Shown here piece by piece: positions 12,386 through 22,813 of a stretch of DNA of 63,270 nucleotides (positions are counted from its first letter, which is position 1; each line of letters starts with the position of its first letter). The notes under the pieces were generated by a model that saw only the letters and a list, made by a program, of their open reading frames with translations, made no database searches and was not told the origin of the DNA. The position numbers and the translations under genes are program-made. The stretch is from Tulasnella sp. 424 (lineage: Eukaryota; Basidiomycota; Agaricomycetes; Cantharellales; Tulasnellaceae). Location: contig WSUB01000018.1 of NCBI GenBank assembly GCA_019633425.1, positions 1 through 63,270 of the forward strand, written 5' to 3'.

Positions 12386-14154
12386 TTAAACCCAACTCAA
12401 TCCTTCAAGACCCCCCTCCTCTGTGACAACCCCCCCATACCAAATCAACTCCCCCTCAGGACCCAAGAGTCTCCGAACTTCATCTAGTCGATTGGGCCAA
12501 TAGATTGAGCTGAAGGTAAATATTCTTGAGTCCGATTCACTGGCATACAGAGCCGCCCCGAGCTCCAATCTGCGAATTGGCTTTGGGTGTTGACCATTAT
12601 CCTCTGTCTTCTGCGCTTCCTTTCGCCTCCGAAGCAGAAGCAACAACTTTTCCAACTCATCACCAACGAGATCGCTTTGCATTGAGATCTCCTCCAGTGC
12701 GGGGAACGGCCACCGAGTCCTGCCTTGCACCAAACTGCAAGTTGCAAGCAGAGTGAGTGCCTCGGAAACTGGATCTCCATATCCTAGGTCGATGGAATAT
12801 ACCCCTTCCATGTCAGCTACAGCTGCGACAATGTCACCCAGCGGCTGGTACAGGTAACGTGTACGGAGTAGAACCCGGGACTGCGCAGATAACCAGATTA
12901 GGGTGTCTTTGGCGAATGTTATGTTCTCCACGTAAATGTCGATGAACCACGGTCCTGTCACACTCATGCCGAATCTATCATCTCCGAGGCAACTGATATG
13001 GCCGGTGCTGGGATTGGAACGGGTGCGATCAAAGAAATGAGAGACGTCCGAGGTGAAGAGCGTCTGAAGTGGATCGCCCTGGATGTAGCACCGCAAAGTA
13101 CCGGATATGTAGTTTGGCGCGCGAATGGAAGTGAGAAGTCGGTTTATGATCGCTGGCGTGAGCGTGTCCAACGCCAACGTTGCGAGAGCTGGCAGATGAA
13201 TGGGATGTGGAGATGACGCGCTAGTATCGCCTGAAAAGGAGACCTCAGAGATAGATAGGGACTCCAGATCAGGACACGCGGAAAGGACTGCAATGAGCTG
13301 GTCAAGCGACGGGCCTAGGTGTCGAATCAGCGACATGCTCAGTGAAGTGAGGTTGCAGAGGGTGGTCGGACTCCATGGGACCGGAACTACTTTCAGACAT
13401 AGCTTTCGGAGCCTGGGAGGCGGTCGACCTCCAAATAGGTCCAGCGGCTCTGGGCGAACCCATCCGGACCATCTGTCAACGGAGAGAGAGAGGTGTTCCA
13501 GGAGTGGCATTGATGACGTAGTGATAACGTTCAGTCCTTGATCGGCATTCTTGACCGCCAGGGTCACGTCTCTCCAATGGTGGGCATGCCGAAAGATCTC
13601 ATCCAGGGCTGCATTCCGCGTCTCTTGCTCGAATGCAATTTCTAGGGGAGCATTTCGAGACTTTTCTATCGCCCGAATTATCTGGGCCTCCGACCCCATC
13701 GCTCCTTCGATCTTTGTCCAAAGGGATGGTGCGGTGTCGACGAGGCGATTCCAATAACGACATACGAGCAAGAGGGTAGCATTGTTGGAGGAAGCCGCGT
13801 CCCAGTCCCTGGCGGTGGCGGTGGCGATAGCAAAGATGTCGACAAGAAGCTCGGGTGGTAAGGTGTTGATCCAAGGGAACGTGTTGCGCTTCTGGCAGAC
13901 TAGGGCAACGCGCCGTTCCAGTGCCTTTTGAACCAATGGAAGGGAGCGAAGTTCTTCATCGCATTGAGATGCAGTTCTATCATCCAATTCTGCATCATCT
14001 GGACGTCTTAGTGGACAAAGTACACTGTAGTACTGATCAGTTATCATCCGTCGACACAGCCACGATTAAAGCAAACCACTGACCCTGACACTAGAACCGC
14101 AAAACTCAGGAGGAGATGAACAAATACGTCATTTGCGTCGTGTAGTTTCTGCAT
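12386..14154 (-). CDS. F-box/LRR protein, subtype A, intact (copy A2)
   Basis: Exon 1 is 14084-14154 (MQKLHDANDVFVHLLLSF), then a 77-nt intron, then exon 2 at 12386-14006: 563 residues in one frame. An ATG at 14047 is also in frame and lies inside the proposed intron, so a shorter unspliced form cannot be excluded. The paralogs without that ATG argue for the spliced model. The F-box is NTLPPELLVDIFAIATATA followed by LLVCRYWNRLVDTAPSLW. The LRR region follows, with repeated patterns LEHLSLSVDR, LRKLCLKVVPVPW, LESLSISEVSFSG. The C-terminus is diverged (GGLEGLSWV instead of GVLED). Likely an SCF substrate receptor with unknown target. Confidence 0.87.
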
Positions 14155-14416
14155 GATGACATGTAGAAAGGAGCGTTGCGATTTGAGCCGACAGCGGTGG
14201 TGGTGCTGAATTCGGTGCGATTGGACCCAGTCACCGCGCCGTCACATTCACACCACTTGAACCCTGCGCTGCTCGATCTTCCATGGCCGACACTCCGTCC
14301 CAAGGCGAGTACACGTGTACTAGCTCATTCAGAATAGACTTAAGCCGTGCATAGAGCCGTATAGAAATATAAACGAGAATCAAACAAAGGAGGGAATGAA
14401 GTGTATTGGCCTAACT

Positions 14417-16195
14417 TCAGTTCTGAGACACAACCCGATCTTCTAGGACTCCCTCCTCTGTCACAAACCTCCCATGCCAAATCAACTCCCCATCAGGTCG
14501 TATGAGTCTCCGAACCTCCTCCAGATGATTGGGCCAATAGGTTGAGCTGAAGTCGGTGATCCCCGGGTCATTAACTGGATGATAGTAGGTGTCTGACCCA
14601 AACTGCAATCTGCGAAGTGGCTTTGGATGTTGAACGTGGTCCTGGGTCGCTGACGCTCCTTGGCGGCTCTGCAGCATGCGCAACCATTCTTCCCAATCCT
14701 CGTCAACGATAGATCTCTCGGTCGACATCTCCACCAGTCCGGGGAACGGCCACCGGCTCGGAGTACCGACTTGCGCCGAACCGCAAGTTGCAAGAAACGT
14801 GAGCGCATCTGAAACCGAAGCATCGTATCCAAAATGGATCTTACACAGCGTCTCCATGTCAGCTACGACCGCCAGAACGTCGGCCAGTGGCGTGTGGAGT
14901 GCACGTATGGTCATTCGGATCGGAGACGACGAGGATAACCAGGTTAGGGTATCTTTGACGAATATTATGTTCTCCACGTGAAGCGTAATGCTCCATGATC
15001 CTATCCGACTGATTTTGAATATATTGGAGTGGCAAGTGACTGAGGCAGCGCTGGGATGGGAACGGATGTGATCGAAGAAATGAGAGACTTCCGAGGTGAA
15101 GAGCGTCTGAAGTGGATCGCCCAGGACGTCGCAGTACAATTCCCCAGATATGCAATTTGGCGCTTGAATGGAAGCGAGGAGTATGTTCGTGATCTTTGTT
15201 GTTGGGATGCTTAATACCAACGATTTGAGAGCTGGCATATGGATCGGATTTGGAGAGGACGTGCTGGCACCGCCCGAAAAGGTGACCTCAGAGATAGATA
15301 GGAACTCCAGATCCGGACACGCGCAAAGGACTGCCATGAGCTGGTCGGGTGATGGGCCCAGGTCCCCGATCCGTGATATGCTGAGCATAGTGAGGTGGCA
15401 GAGAATGGTCGGACTCCACGGGACAGGGATTCCCCGTAGACACAACGTGCGGAGCTTCGGAGGTGCCCGACCTCCAAATAGGTCCAACGGCTCTGGGCAA
15501 TCCCATATGTAGTATCCCACAAGGGAGAGAGAAAGGTATTCAAGGAGTGGCATTGATGAGGTAGTGATAACGTCCAGTCTTTGATCGGTATTGAGCGCGA
15601 GGCTCACGTCTCTCCAACGGTGGGCGTGCCGAAAGAGCTCATTCAGGACTGCATCCCGCTTTGCTTTCTTAAGTCCCCAGGGGATGCAGGCAAGCTCCAA
15701 GGGCGCATTCCGAGATTTTTCTAGCGCCCGAACAATCTCGGTCGCCGACATTGTTCCTGCGTGAATCTTTGCCCAGAGGGATGGTGTGGTGTCGACGAGG
15801 CAATTCCAATAACGACATACGAGCAAGAGGGTAGCATTGTTGGAGGAAGCCGCGTCCCTGGCGGTGGCGGTGGCGATAGCAAAGATGTCGACAACTCGGG
15901 TGGTAAGGCGTTGATCCAAGGGAACGTGTTGCGCTTCTGGCAGACCAGGGAAACGCGCCGTCCCAGTGCCTTTTGAACCAATGGAAGGGAGCGAAGCTCT
16001 TCATCGCATTGAGATGCAGTTCTATCATCCAATTCTGCATCATCTGGACGTCTTAGTGGACAAAGTACACTGTAGTACTAGGATCAGTTATCATCCGTCG
16101 ACACAGCCACGATTAAAGCAAACCACTGACACTAGAACCGCAAAACTCTGGAGGAGATGAACAAATGCGGCATTTGCGTCGTGTAGTTTCTGCAT
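14417..16195 (-). pseudogene. F-box/LRR pseudogene, A/C mosaic
   Basis: The 5' part (exon 1 MQKLHDANAAFVHLLQ; F-box flank CQKRNTFPWINALPPEL; ATARDAASSNNATLLLVCRYW) is subtype A. The rest (GYYIWDCPEPL, DTYYHPVNDPGITDF, end RVVSQN) is subtype C. A 4-nt deletion near 15893 inside the F-box (gtcgacaactcggg versus gtcgacaagaagctcggg) breaks the frame after LPPEL. A 6-nt deletion at the exon-1 donor also changes the splice phase. The downstream frame 14417-15919 stays open for 500 codons but has no upstream ATG before the MSATEIVRALEKS region, so any product would lack the F-box. I call it a pseudogene. A translated LRR-only product is the alternative. Confidence 0.8.
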
Positions 16196-16478
16196 GATGA
16201 CATGTAGAAAGGAGCGTTGCGATTTGAGCCGAGAGCGGTTGTGGTGCTGAATGCGGTGCAATTGGAACCGGTCAACGCGCCGTCACATTCAAACACCACT
16301 TGAACCCCGCGCTACCGATTTTGGTTTTTCCATGGCCAACACTGAGCGGTGCCGCCCCAGGGCGAATACACGTGTACTAGCTCATCCCGAATAAACTTAA
16401 ATCGTGCATAAAACCATATAGAAAGTTAAGCAGGAATCATACAACGGGGAAAATGAACCGTATTGGCCTGACTTCGTA

Positions 16479-18260
16479 TCAGAGGGTCGGATACGCGGCT
16501 CGTTCTTCTAGGACTCCCTCCTCCGTCACAACCCTCCCATACCACATCAACTCCCCCTCAGGCCCTAAGAGTCTCCGAACTTCATCCAGACGATTCGGCC
16601 AATAGATTGAACTGAAGTTGGCGATCACCGGCTCATCAACTCCAGGATACCACGGGCCTGGCCCAAACGACAATTTGCGAAGTGGCTTTGGATGTTGAGC
16701 GCCACACTGGGTTTCCGGTGCTCCTTGCCGTATTTTCAGCATAAGCACCAATCTTTCCCAATCCCCATCGATGAAAGCGCTTGCAACCGACATCTCCACC
16801 AGGCCGGGGAACGGCCACCTCCTCGGAGTACCGACTTGCGCCGAGCCGCCAGTTGCAAAAAGCGTGAGCGCATCTGAAACCGAAACTTCGTCTCCAAAAT
16901 GTAGTCGATACAGCGCCTCCATGTCAGCCACGACCGCCAGAACATCGGCCGGTGGCGTGCTCATACTGTATATGGACATTTGGATCGGCGATGAGGAGGA
17001 TAACCAGATTAGGGTAGCTTTGGCGAAAGTTATGTTCTCCATGAGAAGGGTTATGTTCCATGGTCCCGTCCGACTGATGGTGAATATACCGGATTCGAAA
17101 GTGATTGAGCCACCGACGGGATGGGAACAGATGTGATCGAAGAAATGGGAGACATCGGAGGTGAAGAGCGTCTGAAGCGGATCGCCTAGGACGTCGCCGT
17201 ACAATTCACCGGATATGCAGTTTGGGGCGTGAATGGAGGCCAGAAGCATCTTCGTTGTCTCCGTATCGAGCATACGCAACTCCAACATTTCGAGAGCTGG
17301 CATATGCATCGGATTTGGAGAGGACGTGATGGCACCGCCCATAAATGTGACCTCGGAGATCGATAAGGATTTCAGACTTGGACATGTGGAAAGGACTGCG
17401 ATGAGTTGGTCGAGCGATGGGCCCAGGTCTCGAATCTGTGATATGCTGAGTATAGTGAGGTGGCAGAGAATGGTCGGACTCTATGGGACAGGGATTCCTC
17501 TCAGGCACAGTTTTCGGAGCCTCGGAGGTGCCCGACCTCCAAATAGGTCCAGCGGAACCCATTGGGATCTTCCGTCACTCGAGAGAGACAGTGATTCGAG
17601 CAGTGGCACCGATGCGGCTGTGATACCATCCAGTCCTCGATTGGCGTCCGCAAGCACGAGGCTGACGTCTCTCCATCGGTGGGCGTGCGGAATGATGTTA
17701 TTCAGGAATGCATCCCGCCTCGCTGGGTTTAATGACCAAGCGGTACATGTGATATCCAGAGGAGCATTCCGAGATTTTTCTAGCGCCCGGACGATCTGGG
17801 CCGTCGACCGTGATCCTGCATAAATCCTTGTCCAAAGGGATGGTGTGGTGTCGACTAGGCGGTTCCAATAGTGACACACGAGCGAGAGGGTGACGTTATT
17901 GGAACAGATTATCCCCCAGTTATTCTCGATGTATGGAACTCGAGTGAAGATATCGACCAGGAGCTCAGGGGGTAGGTTGTTAATCTGGGGGAACGTGTTT
18001 CGCTTCTGGGAGACGAGGGAAATGCGTCGTTCCAGTGCCTTCTGAACCGATCGCAGGGTGCAAATCTCTTCATCGCATTGGGACGCAGATGTATCATCTA
18101 ATCCTGCGTCATCTGAACGCCTTGTTTGACAGGGAGGACCGATCAGCTGTCACCCATCGACCCAGGAATGATTGAAGCGAACCACTGACTCTGACATCAG
18201 AGCCGCAAAGCTCTGGAGGAGATGGAGAAATGTGACATTCGCGTTTTGTAATGTTTGCAT
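16479..18260 (-). pseudogene. F-box/LRR gene with one nonsense codon, subtype B
   Basis: Exon 1 is 18190-18260 (MQTLQNANVTFLHLLQSF), the intron is 69 nt, and exon 2 is 16479-18120. The combined length is an exact multiple of three (570 codons plus stop). The only defect seen is TAG at about 17481-17483, where the paralog at 5401-7185 has TGG (GIPVP-stop-SPTILCH versus GIPVPWSPATLCH). The F-box (NNLPPELLVDIFTRVPYIE) and the LRR region before and after are open. The last 290 codons are nearly identical to the intact paralog. The exon-1 and promoter side instead resembles the copy at 7444-9243. A truncated product of about 240 residues with F-box and the first LRRs could still be made. Confidence 0.82.
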
Positions 18261-18716
18261 AGCAGCTATGATAGATAGGAGTAGTGATCGAGCCACTGAC
18301 AATGGCGATGGTAAGGCTGAATTGCAATTGGTGTGGTTGAACCTAATCACCGTTCGGTCGCGTTCACAGGACTTGAACCTCGCGCGCACATACTCACTAA
18401 TGCAGAGCTCTGAGAGTTTTTCCGTCCTCGGCATGCGTGTACTACGCACACAAGATAAGCCAAAACTATGCATAGGACCGTATACTAATACAAAGCGAGA
18501 AGCATACACACAAAGAAGGGAGGGCACAAAATACAAATCCCGATCCAGCAGAATAGGGACGTAGAGGAGCAGAGCCAACAACAACAACATGCAGATGGTG
18601 AACATAAAAGCTAATCAGTTCACAAATGTAGCCGCCGTAAAAGAAATGTCGAACGAAAAGACGATGGTGCCAAGAAATACCAATGTAAAAGTGAGAGAGT
18701 GCGCTCCCTGGCGGTT
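18261..18716. repeat. Spacer, F-box 5' flank and CASTOR-like 3' flank
   Basis: Non-coding counterpart of 9244-9683 with only scattered differences. It holds the presumed promoter of the minus-strand F-box copy on its left and the 3' end region of the CASTOR-like gene on its right. Confidence 0.7.
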
Positions 18717-20872
18717 TTAACACTCGCTCAACAGCTTCTGAGCTCGAAAAGCATCACGTTCATCAACAAGCAAATTGGCAGTCTTGAATGTTGAACAATA
18801 GAGGTGGTGGATATTGTTAGAATGAAGGACGTCGCTGAACCTATTGACAAGCCCATGTCGATCTACGAAATGGAGATCCCTCGATCAGCAACACCGCGCA
18901 TTGAGAAGAAAACTTAAGAAGCATCAATACGCACCCAAGTCAAAGTCCTTCAAATCCACATGCAAACACTTCAAGAACCCTCCCACCGACTCGTCTGAGT
19001 CGGCCACATCCACGCTGGAATCTCGCATCGTACCAAGCCTGTCGAGCCTCTCAAACTCATCGCCGCAGTAAATCAGGTCCCTCTGACCGTCAAACAGCTT
19101 CGCGAGGACGTGTACGTCGGTGGCGAGCGACGTTCCGTCTGCGGTGCGCGTTAGGGAGAAGAACGCCATGTGCGGGGACGGGTATGCAGGTGAAGTTGGA
19201 GACGTCGGGGATGACGAAGGGACGGGCGAGGACGGTGGAGATACCGATGACTTGGTCGAGTGGAACGAGTGGTTGGATGAGGACCTCGAAGACGAGGACG
19301 AGGACGAAGACCCCGAGGTAGAAAAGTCCAATGATGACCCATCTTCTTCCTCTTCGATTCCAAGCTCTTCCTCCAACGGTTCGACGTCATCGTCCAAATT
19401 CGACTCGGACACGCTTCTTCGACACCTCTCTCGCCCTCTCTCCGCCCCACCACCAACCATAATAACCTCCTCCCGTATCGTCCTATCCCCAAGCATATCC
19501 CGGAAAAACAGCAGCTTGATCAACTTCATCTTCCACACATCCGAATGGCTCTCAAACTGCTCGCTCAAGCCCACGACGACGAGGTCCGAAGGCAGGATGG
19601 TGACACTCGGGCGATACGAGCTGAGCGTCGACCGAGTGGCGGATCGTTGGGGCATTGCTGGGATCGTGGTTGGAGCGGGAGATGCAGCGCTTCCTAGGTC
19701 GGACTTTGAAGGTGATTTGGACTTTGAGGGGGACGTTGTTTCGATGAACGAGGAGCGGGCTGAGCCTGAAGCCGATTTGGCGAGGAGCATGGAATGAAGG
19801 CTGGCGTGCGATGACGCCGTCCCTCGTCTCGCTCTCAGTCTATTCTCGCCATCTGGAGAGGCAAGACCCAAAGCTGCCAAATCAGCTTGGACGAGCTCTT
19901 CTGGTGGGAGGACAGCGTGAGGACTGGGGGACCGAGTAGAAGGTCCGGTGGAGGTTGAGGATGACGAGACGAGAGAGGATATTTGCGAGGACAAGTCGGA
20001 GGGGATGGATGATAAGCTGAGGAAGTTAGCGTTGGATAGAATGGATAAGACTTCTGGAAGTAGACGTGATTGGACCTAAGGAGCATGGGGATTGAATGTG
20101 CAAGAGTATAACGAAGTTTAAAAACTCATTTTCGACGAGTATGATGCAAGTGGGGGGCTTACAAAGATGTAGTCAGTTGTATAAGATGATTGGTACAAGA
20201 TTGATATCCCTGCGAGTAGCCACGATATCTCTCGGATTCGAGCGGACGCGTCGCCTGTTATGGTTTGGATGGGTGGGGGGGAAAGGTGGGGGAATGATTG
20301 CCGAAAGGGGAAAATAAAAAGCGGGGCGTCTCAGTCCATAACATAATTTCAAAGGCCTTCACAATTCGGCAAGGGTACTGACCAAGTTGTTCGCCATGAC
20401 TATCGATCTGCAGTGCGCTCCACGATGAGGATACCTCTACAGGCTGCAGGACACGTTCGCGCCTAGACCTCGGGAAGGGTCTCCCGGGTGAAGGAGCAGC
20501 TCCACTTTCGTCGGTCCTTGGATCCGGCTCTGACGAGGGGGTCAGTGGCACAGCAGACGACGCTGACTCCCTGCGCGCATTTCGCTGTATCTGATGCCGT
20601 ATGCGTCTATTGTCCTTTCTAGCGATGTTGACAAAGGACGCCAAGTCTTGTTCTCGGGCGATGATGCTCACTTCGCTTGCGTTGGTGGAGATGTTGAGGA
20701 AGGTCGAGGACGTCGAATCGGAGAGAATGAGCTTGATGATAGGGTGCGCAAAGTGTGATAGACGGTGTTTTGGGATGCGGACGAGACTGAGGGTTACTGG
20801 TAGGACTGTGATTGTGACTGCTGCACCGCTGGGCGTGAGTTCGTAAGGTGTCGTGGTGCTCGTGTAGTCCAT
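18717..20872 (-). CDS. CASTOR-like ACT-domain protein, intact
   Basis: Four exons: 20383-20872, 20163-20254, 18935-20075 and 18717-18862, giving 622 residues in one frame. ACT-like segments are visible in order: residues about 25-75 (VTITVLPVTLSLVRIPKHRL); about 150-215 (WSALQIDSHGEQL, then ISILYQSSYTTDYIFV); about 350-390 (VTILPSDLVVVGL and VWKMKLIKLLFF); and about 495-622 (MAFFSLTRTADGTSL, LKCLHVDLKDFDL, HGLVNRFSDVLHSNNI, STFKTANLLVDERDA). A Ser/Pro/Glu-rich insert separates the halves. This layout matches the CASTOR/GATS family; human CASTOR1 is a cytosolic arginine sensor acting on GATOR2-mTORC1. Fungal members are poorly studied, so arginine binding here is inference. It is the only unbroken one of three copies in the array. 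Confidence 0.85.
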
Positions 20873-21280
20873 AATGAAATTTGGCGGGTTCTTCCCGGCT
20901 ATTGACGTTAACAAGTGTATATATGTATAATACAGGAAGCCGATGACCGACGCAGGTCTAACGGCGAGAGGGTGGAAGAGTGAAGAGGGAGGGGGGGATA
21001 AAATTTGGCTGTGGGCCGAGTGGGTCGGGAAGGATTATGTACTTTGAGAGCGAACCGGAAGGCTGGGACAGAGATCAACAATTTCAACTAGACTGGTACT
21101 CGTCTCTCTTCTCACCGCGGACGCAATTCAATTCAACAGTAACCTTAGCGGCTTACTCTACTACTCTATTCCATTACATTACATATCAGACGTTCCGACC
21201 TGGGCGAATCGGCTAGACCACTTGCTCATTCATTACGTTCACCCATCACCAACCCCCCCGTTGCACAACGAGGCAGGTCC
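20873..21280. other. Upstream region of CASTOR-like gene; array edge
   Basis: The first 110 bp match the upstream flank of the broken copy (11790-11892). From about 20990 the sequence is unique. It contains a purine-rich run at 20970-20998 and no coding frame I trust. It lies between the minus-strand CASTOR-like gene and the plus-strand open frames beginning at 21281, so it may serve as a divergent promoter. Confidence 0.5.
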
Positions 21281-22720
21281 ATGGTGGCAACCGAGAGCAT
21301 ATGGGGGGGGACGCGCGGTGCCTTGTCGATGGATGAGAGGTTCCTAATCAAGGTCCAAGCGATCGAGGACGTTCACTCTCCGGTGCGTAACTTGGGACAG
21401 GTGACCTTCCACTCACTCACTTGCTCCCTGGTAAGTATTTCAATGCTGACCAAGTACTGTATAGCAAACCAGCAAGTCTACCAGATAACGAAGGCTGGAG
21501 GCTTCCCGGGCCATCAGAAACGCCGTGCCCGGTCGGCCGACACTGATAAGACAACACTTGGAGAAGACGTACCATTCAACGTTCGTCCCCTGCGCGTCAT
21601 GTAAAGAAGTTCACCACCAGCGGCAGAAGACCATCGAGATCCGCAAGCCCAACAATCTGTGCGCGTCGTCGTCCCCCAAAACGAGGTACTCATGGTTCAA
21701 CTTCCACCGTGCAATCCTTCAGTCCCAAGTATACCGGTTAAACGGACCGCGAGCAATGCCGCGTCGGAGCGCCGCTACAAAAAAAAGGGGGAATCTCAGA
21801 TCAAGGAACGCATCACGTGCAATAATCGTGCTGTACGCGTGTTCGACGACTGGCAAACTCTGTTCTCTCCTCCCTCTCACATCCGGTTACACTTCCACTA
21901 CGAACAGGAAGGGGGCCCCAGCTTCGAGCGTCGCCAACCCACCTCAAGGCGAACAAGCGAATCGCAGAGCACTCCCGAGGTGGCTTTGTCCTTCGCCGGC
22001 ACCGCGACCACGTCCGCCCAGGCGGTATCACCCATTTTCGGATAAACGCCCCGTAGCTTTCCGAATTTAGTTAAATACTACTTCTTTTTTCGGTAGGTCG
22101 GGCCGACTTTGCCCCGTTCATATGGGACGCCTTATGCTCATCCATGCGCTTCTCTTCGCAGAACAAGGCCTGAGAAGGGTTCTGGCCCCTTCCAATCGAC
22201 ACTCTCCTATCTCTCGGGACGATTTTCCTGCGGCGCCGCCACTTCGTCCACACGGCGCGAACTAAAGACTTGCCCAATCAAGAAGCTAGCGCCGGTGGTG
22301 GGAGAGCAAAGACGATTCGAAGAACTTCATTTCACTGTGCCGAAACGAATAATCTACCATGCCGATCTTCCCCTCAGATTACCCAACCGCAACCCTTGAA
22401 TCCGGGGTATCATTCCTCAGAGCACCTTCGCGGCTCTCTCGGCGGAAGTTCTGGCAGAAGGGAACGCCAGTATCACCTCAACCCGGCCTCATCCCTTCGA
22501 GTCGGAAAGGTTACAAGCTGCGAATCAAGTGCCCGTTGACGTGGAAAGGGCTCAAGAGGAGAATGACGCGACGCAAACTGATGCTCACAGAGCGTCGGAT
22601 AAAGTGGGTTTTAGGGGGCCTGGTTACTGGGTTGATCTTGGGGGTGGCTTTAGGCATCCTGCTTTCCAAGTAAAATATCTAGGTCGGGCCGTGAAATGGA
22701 ACTTGCCTGCGTCCAAGTAA
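21281..22720 (+). CDS. Unrecognised, possibly multi-exon gene
   Basis: I do not recognise this locus. Several plus-strand frames look protein-like but are joined only by guessed introns: 21281-21430 (starts MVATESIWGG, then a GTAAGT donor at 21431), 21525-22070, 21659-22045 (VVVPQNEVLMVQLPPC), and 22435-22600 (SERLQAANQVPVDVERAQEE, acidic and coiled-coil-like). Near 22590-22673 an overlapping frame encodes a basic stretch followed by a hydrophobic segment (IKWVLGGLVTGLILGVALGI) and a short tail, as in a C-terminal membrane anchor. It could be a fast-evolving gene, a tail-anchored protein or a decayed gene. RNA evidence would settle the structure. The boundaries are the outer limits of these frames, not a gene model. 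Confidence 0.3.
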
Positions 22721-22813
22721 ACCACTCAACATATAAACAAAAGTTGTATATACGATAAAGGACAACAATACAGAGATTAACATGAAAAAAATACAGAAAT
22801 TCCATTAAACCGA

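Larger units (their letters stand above)
12071..20990. repeat. Segmental duplication block II (about 8.9 kb)
   Basis: Second full block: F-box copies at 12386-14154, 14417-16195 and 16479-18260, then the CASTOR-like gene at 18717-20872. Similarity to block I stops around 20985-20990, just upstream of the CASTOR-like start, where 11892 onward in block I goes on differently. That point is the right-hand edge of the array. The internal order of the F-box subtypes differs from block I. Confidence 0.8.

Noticed and set aside
14417..15919. The 500-codon frame as an intact F-box gene
   Set aside because: The frame's first codon is TTG, the F-box is cut by a 4-nt deletion, and the upstream F-box half is in another frame.
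19120..19797. Long plus-strand open frame (225 codons) rich in Asp, Glu and Ser
   Set aside because: It is antisense to the large exon of the CASTOR-like gene, whose Ser/Glu-rich coding leaves the opposite strand open. The same shadow appears at 10083-10706. No domain of its own.
20258..20914. A separate 218-codon minus-strand gene
   Set aside because: Its first 163 codons are exon 1 of the CASTOR-like gene; the rest is read-through into an intron. ACT-domain order and splice phases join it to the downstream exons.
3049..20990. The array as a transposable element
   Set aside because: No terminal repeats, target-site duplications, reverse transcriptase, integrase or transposase seen; the repeated content is host-type genes with introns.
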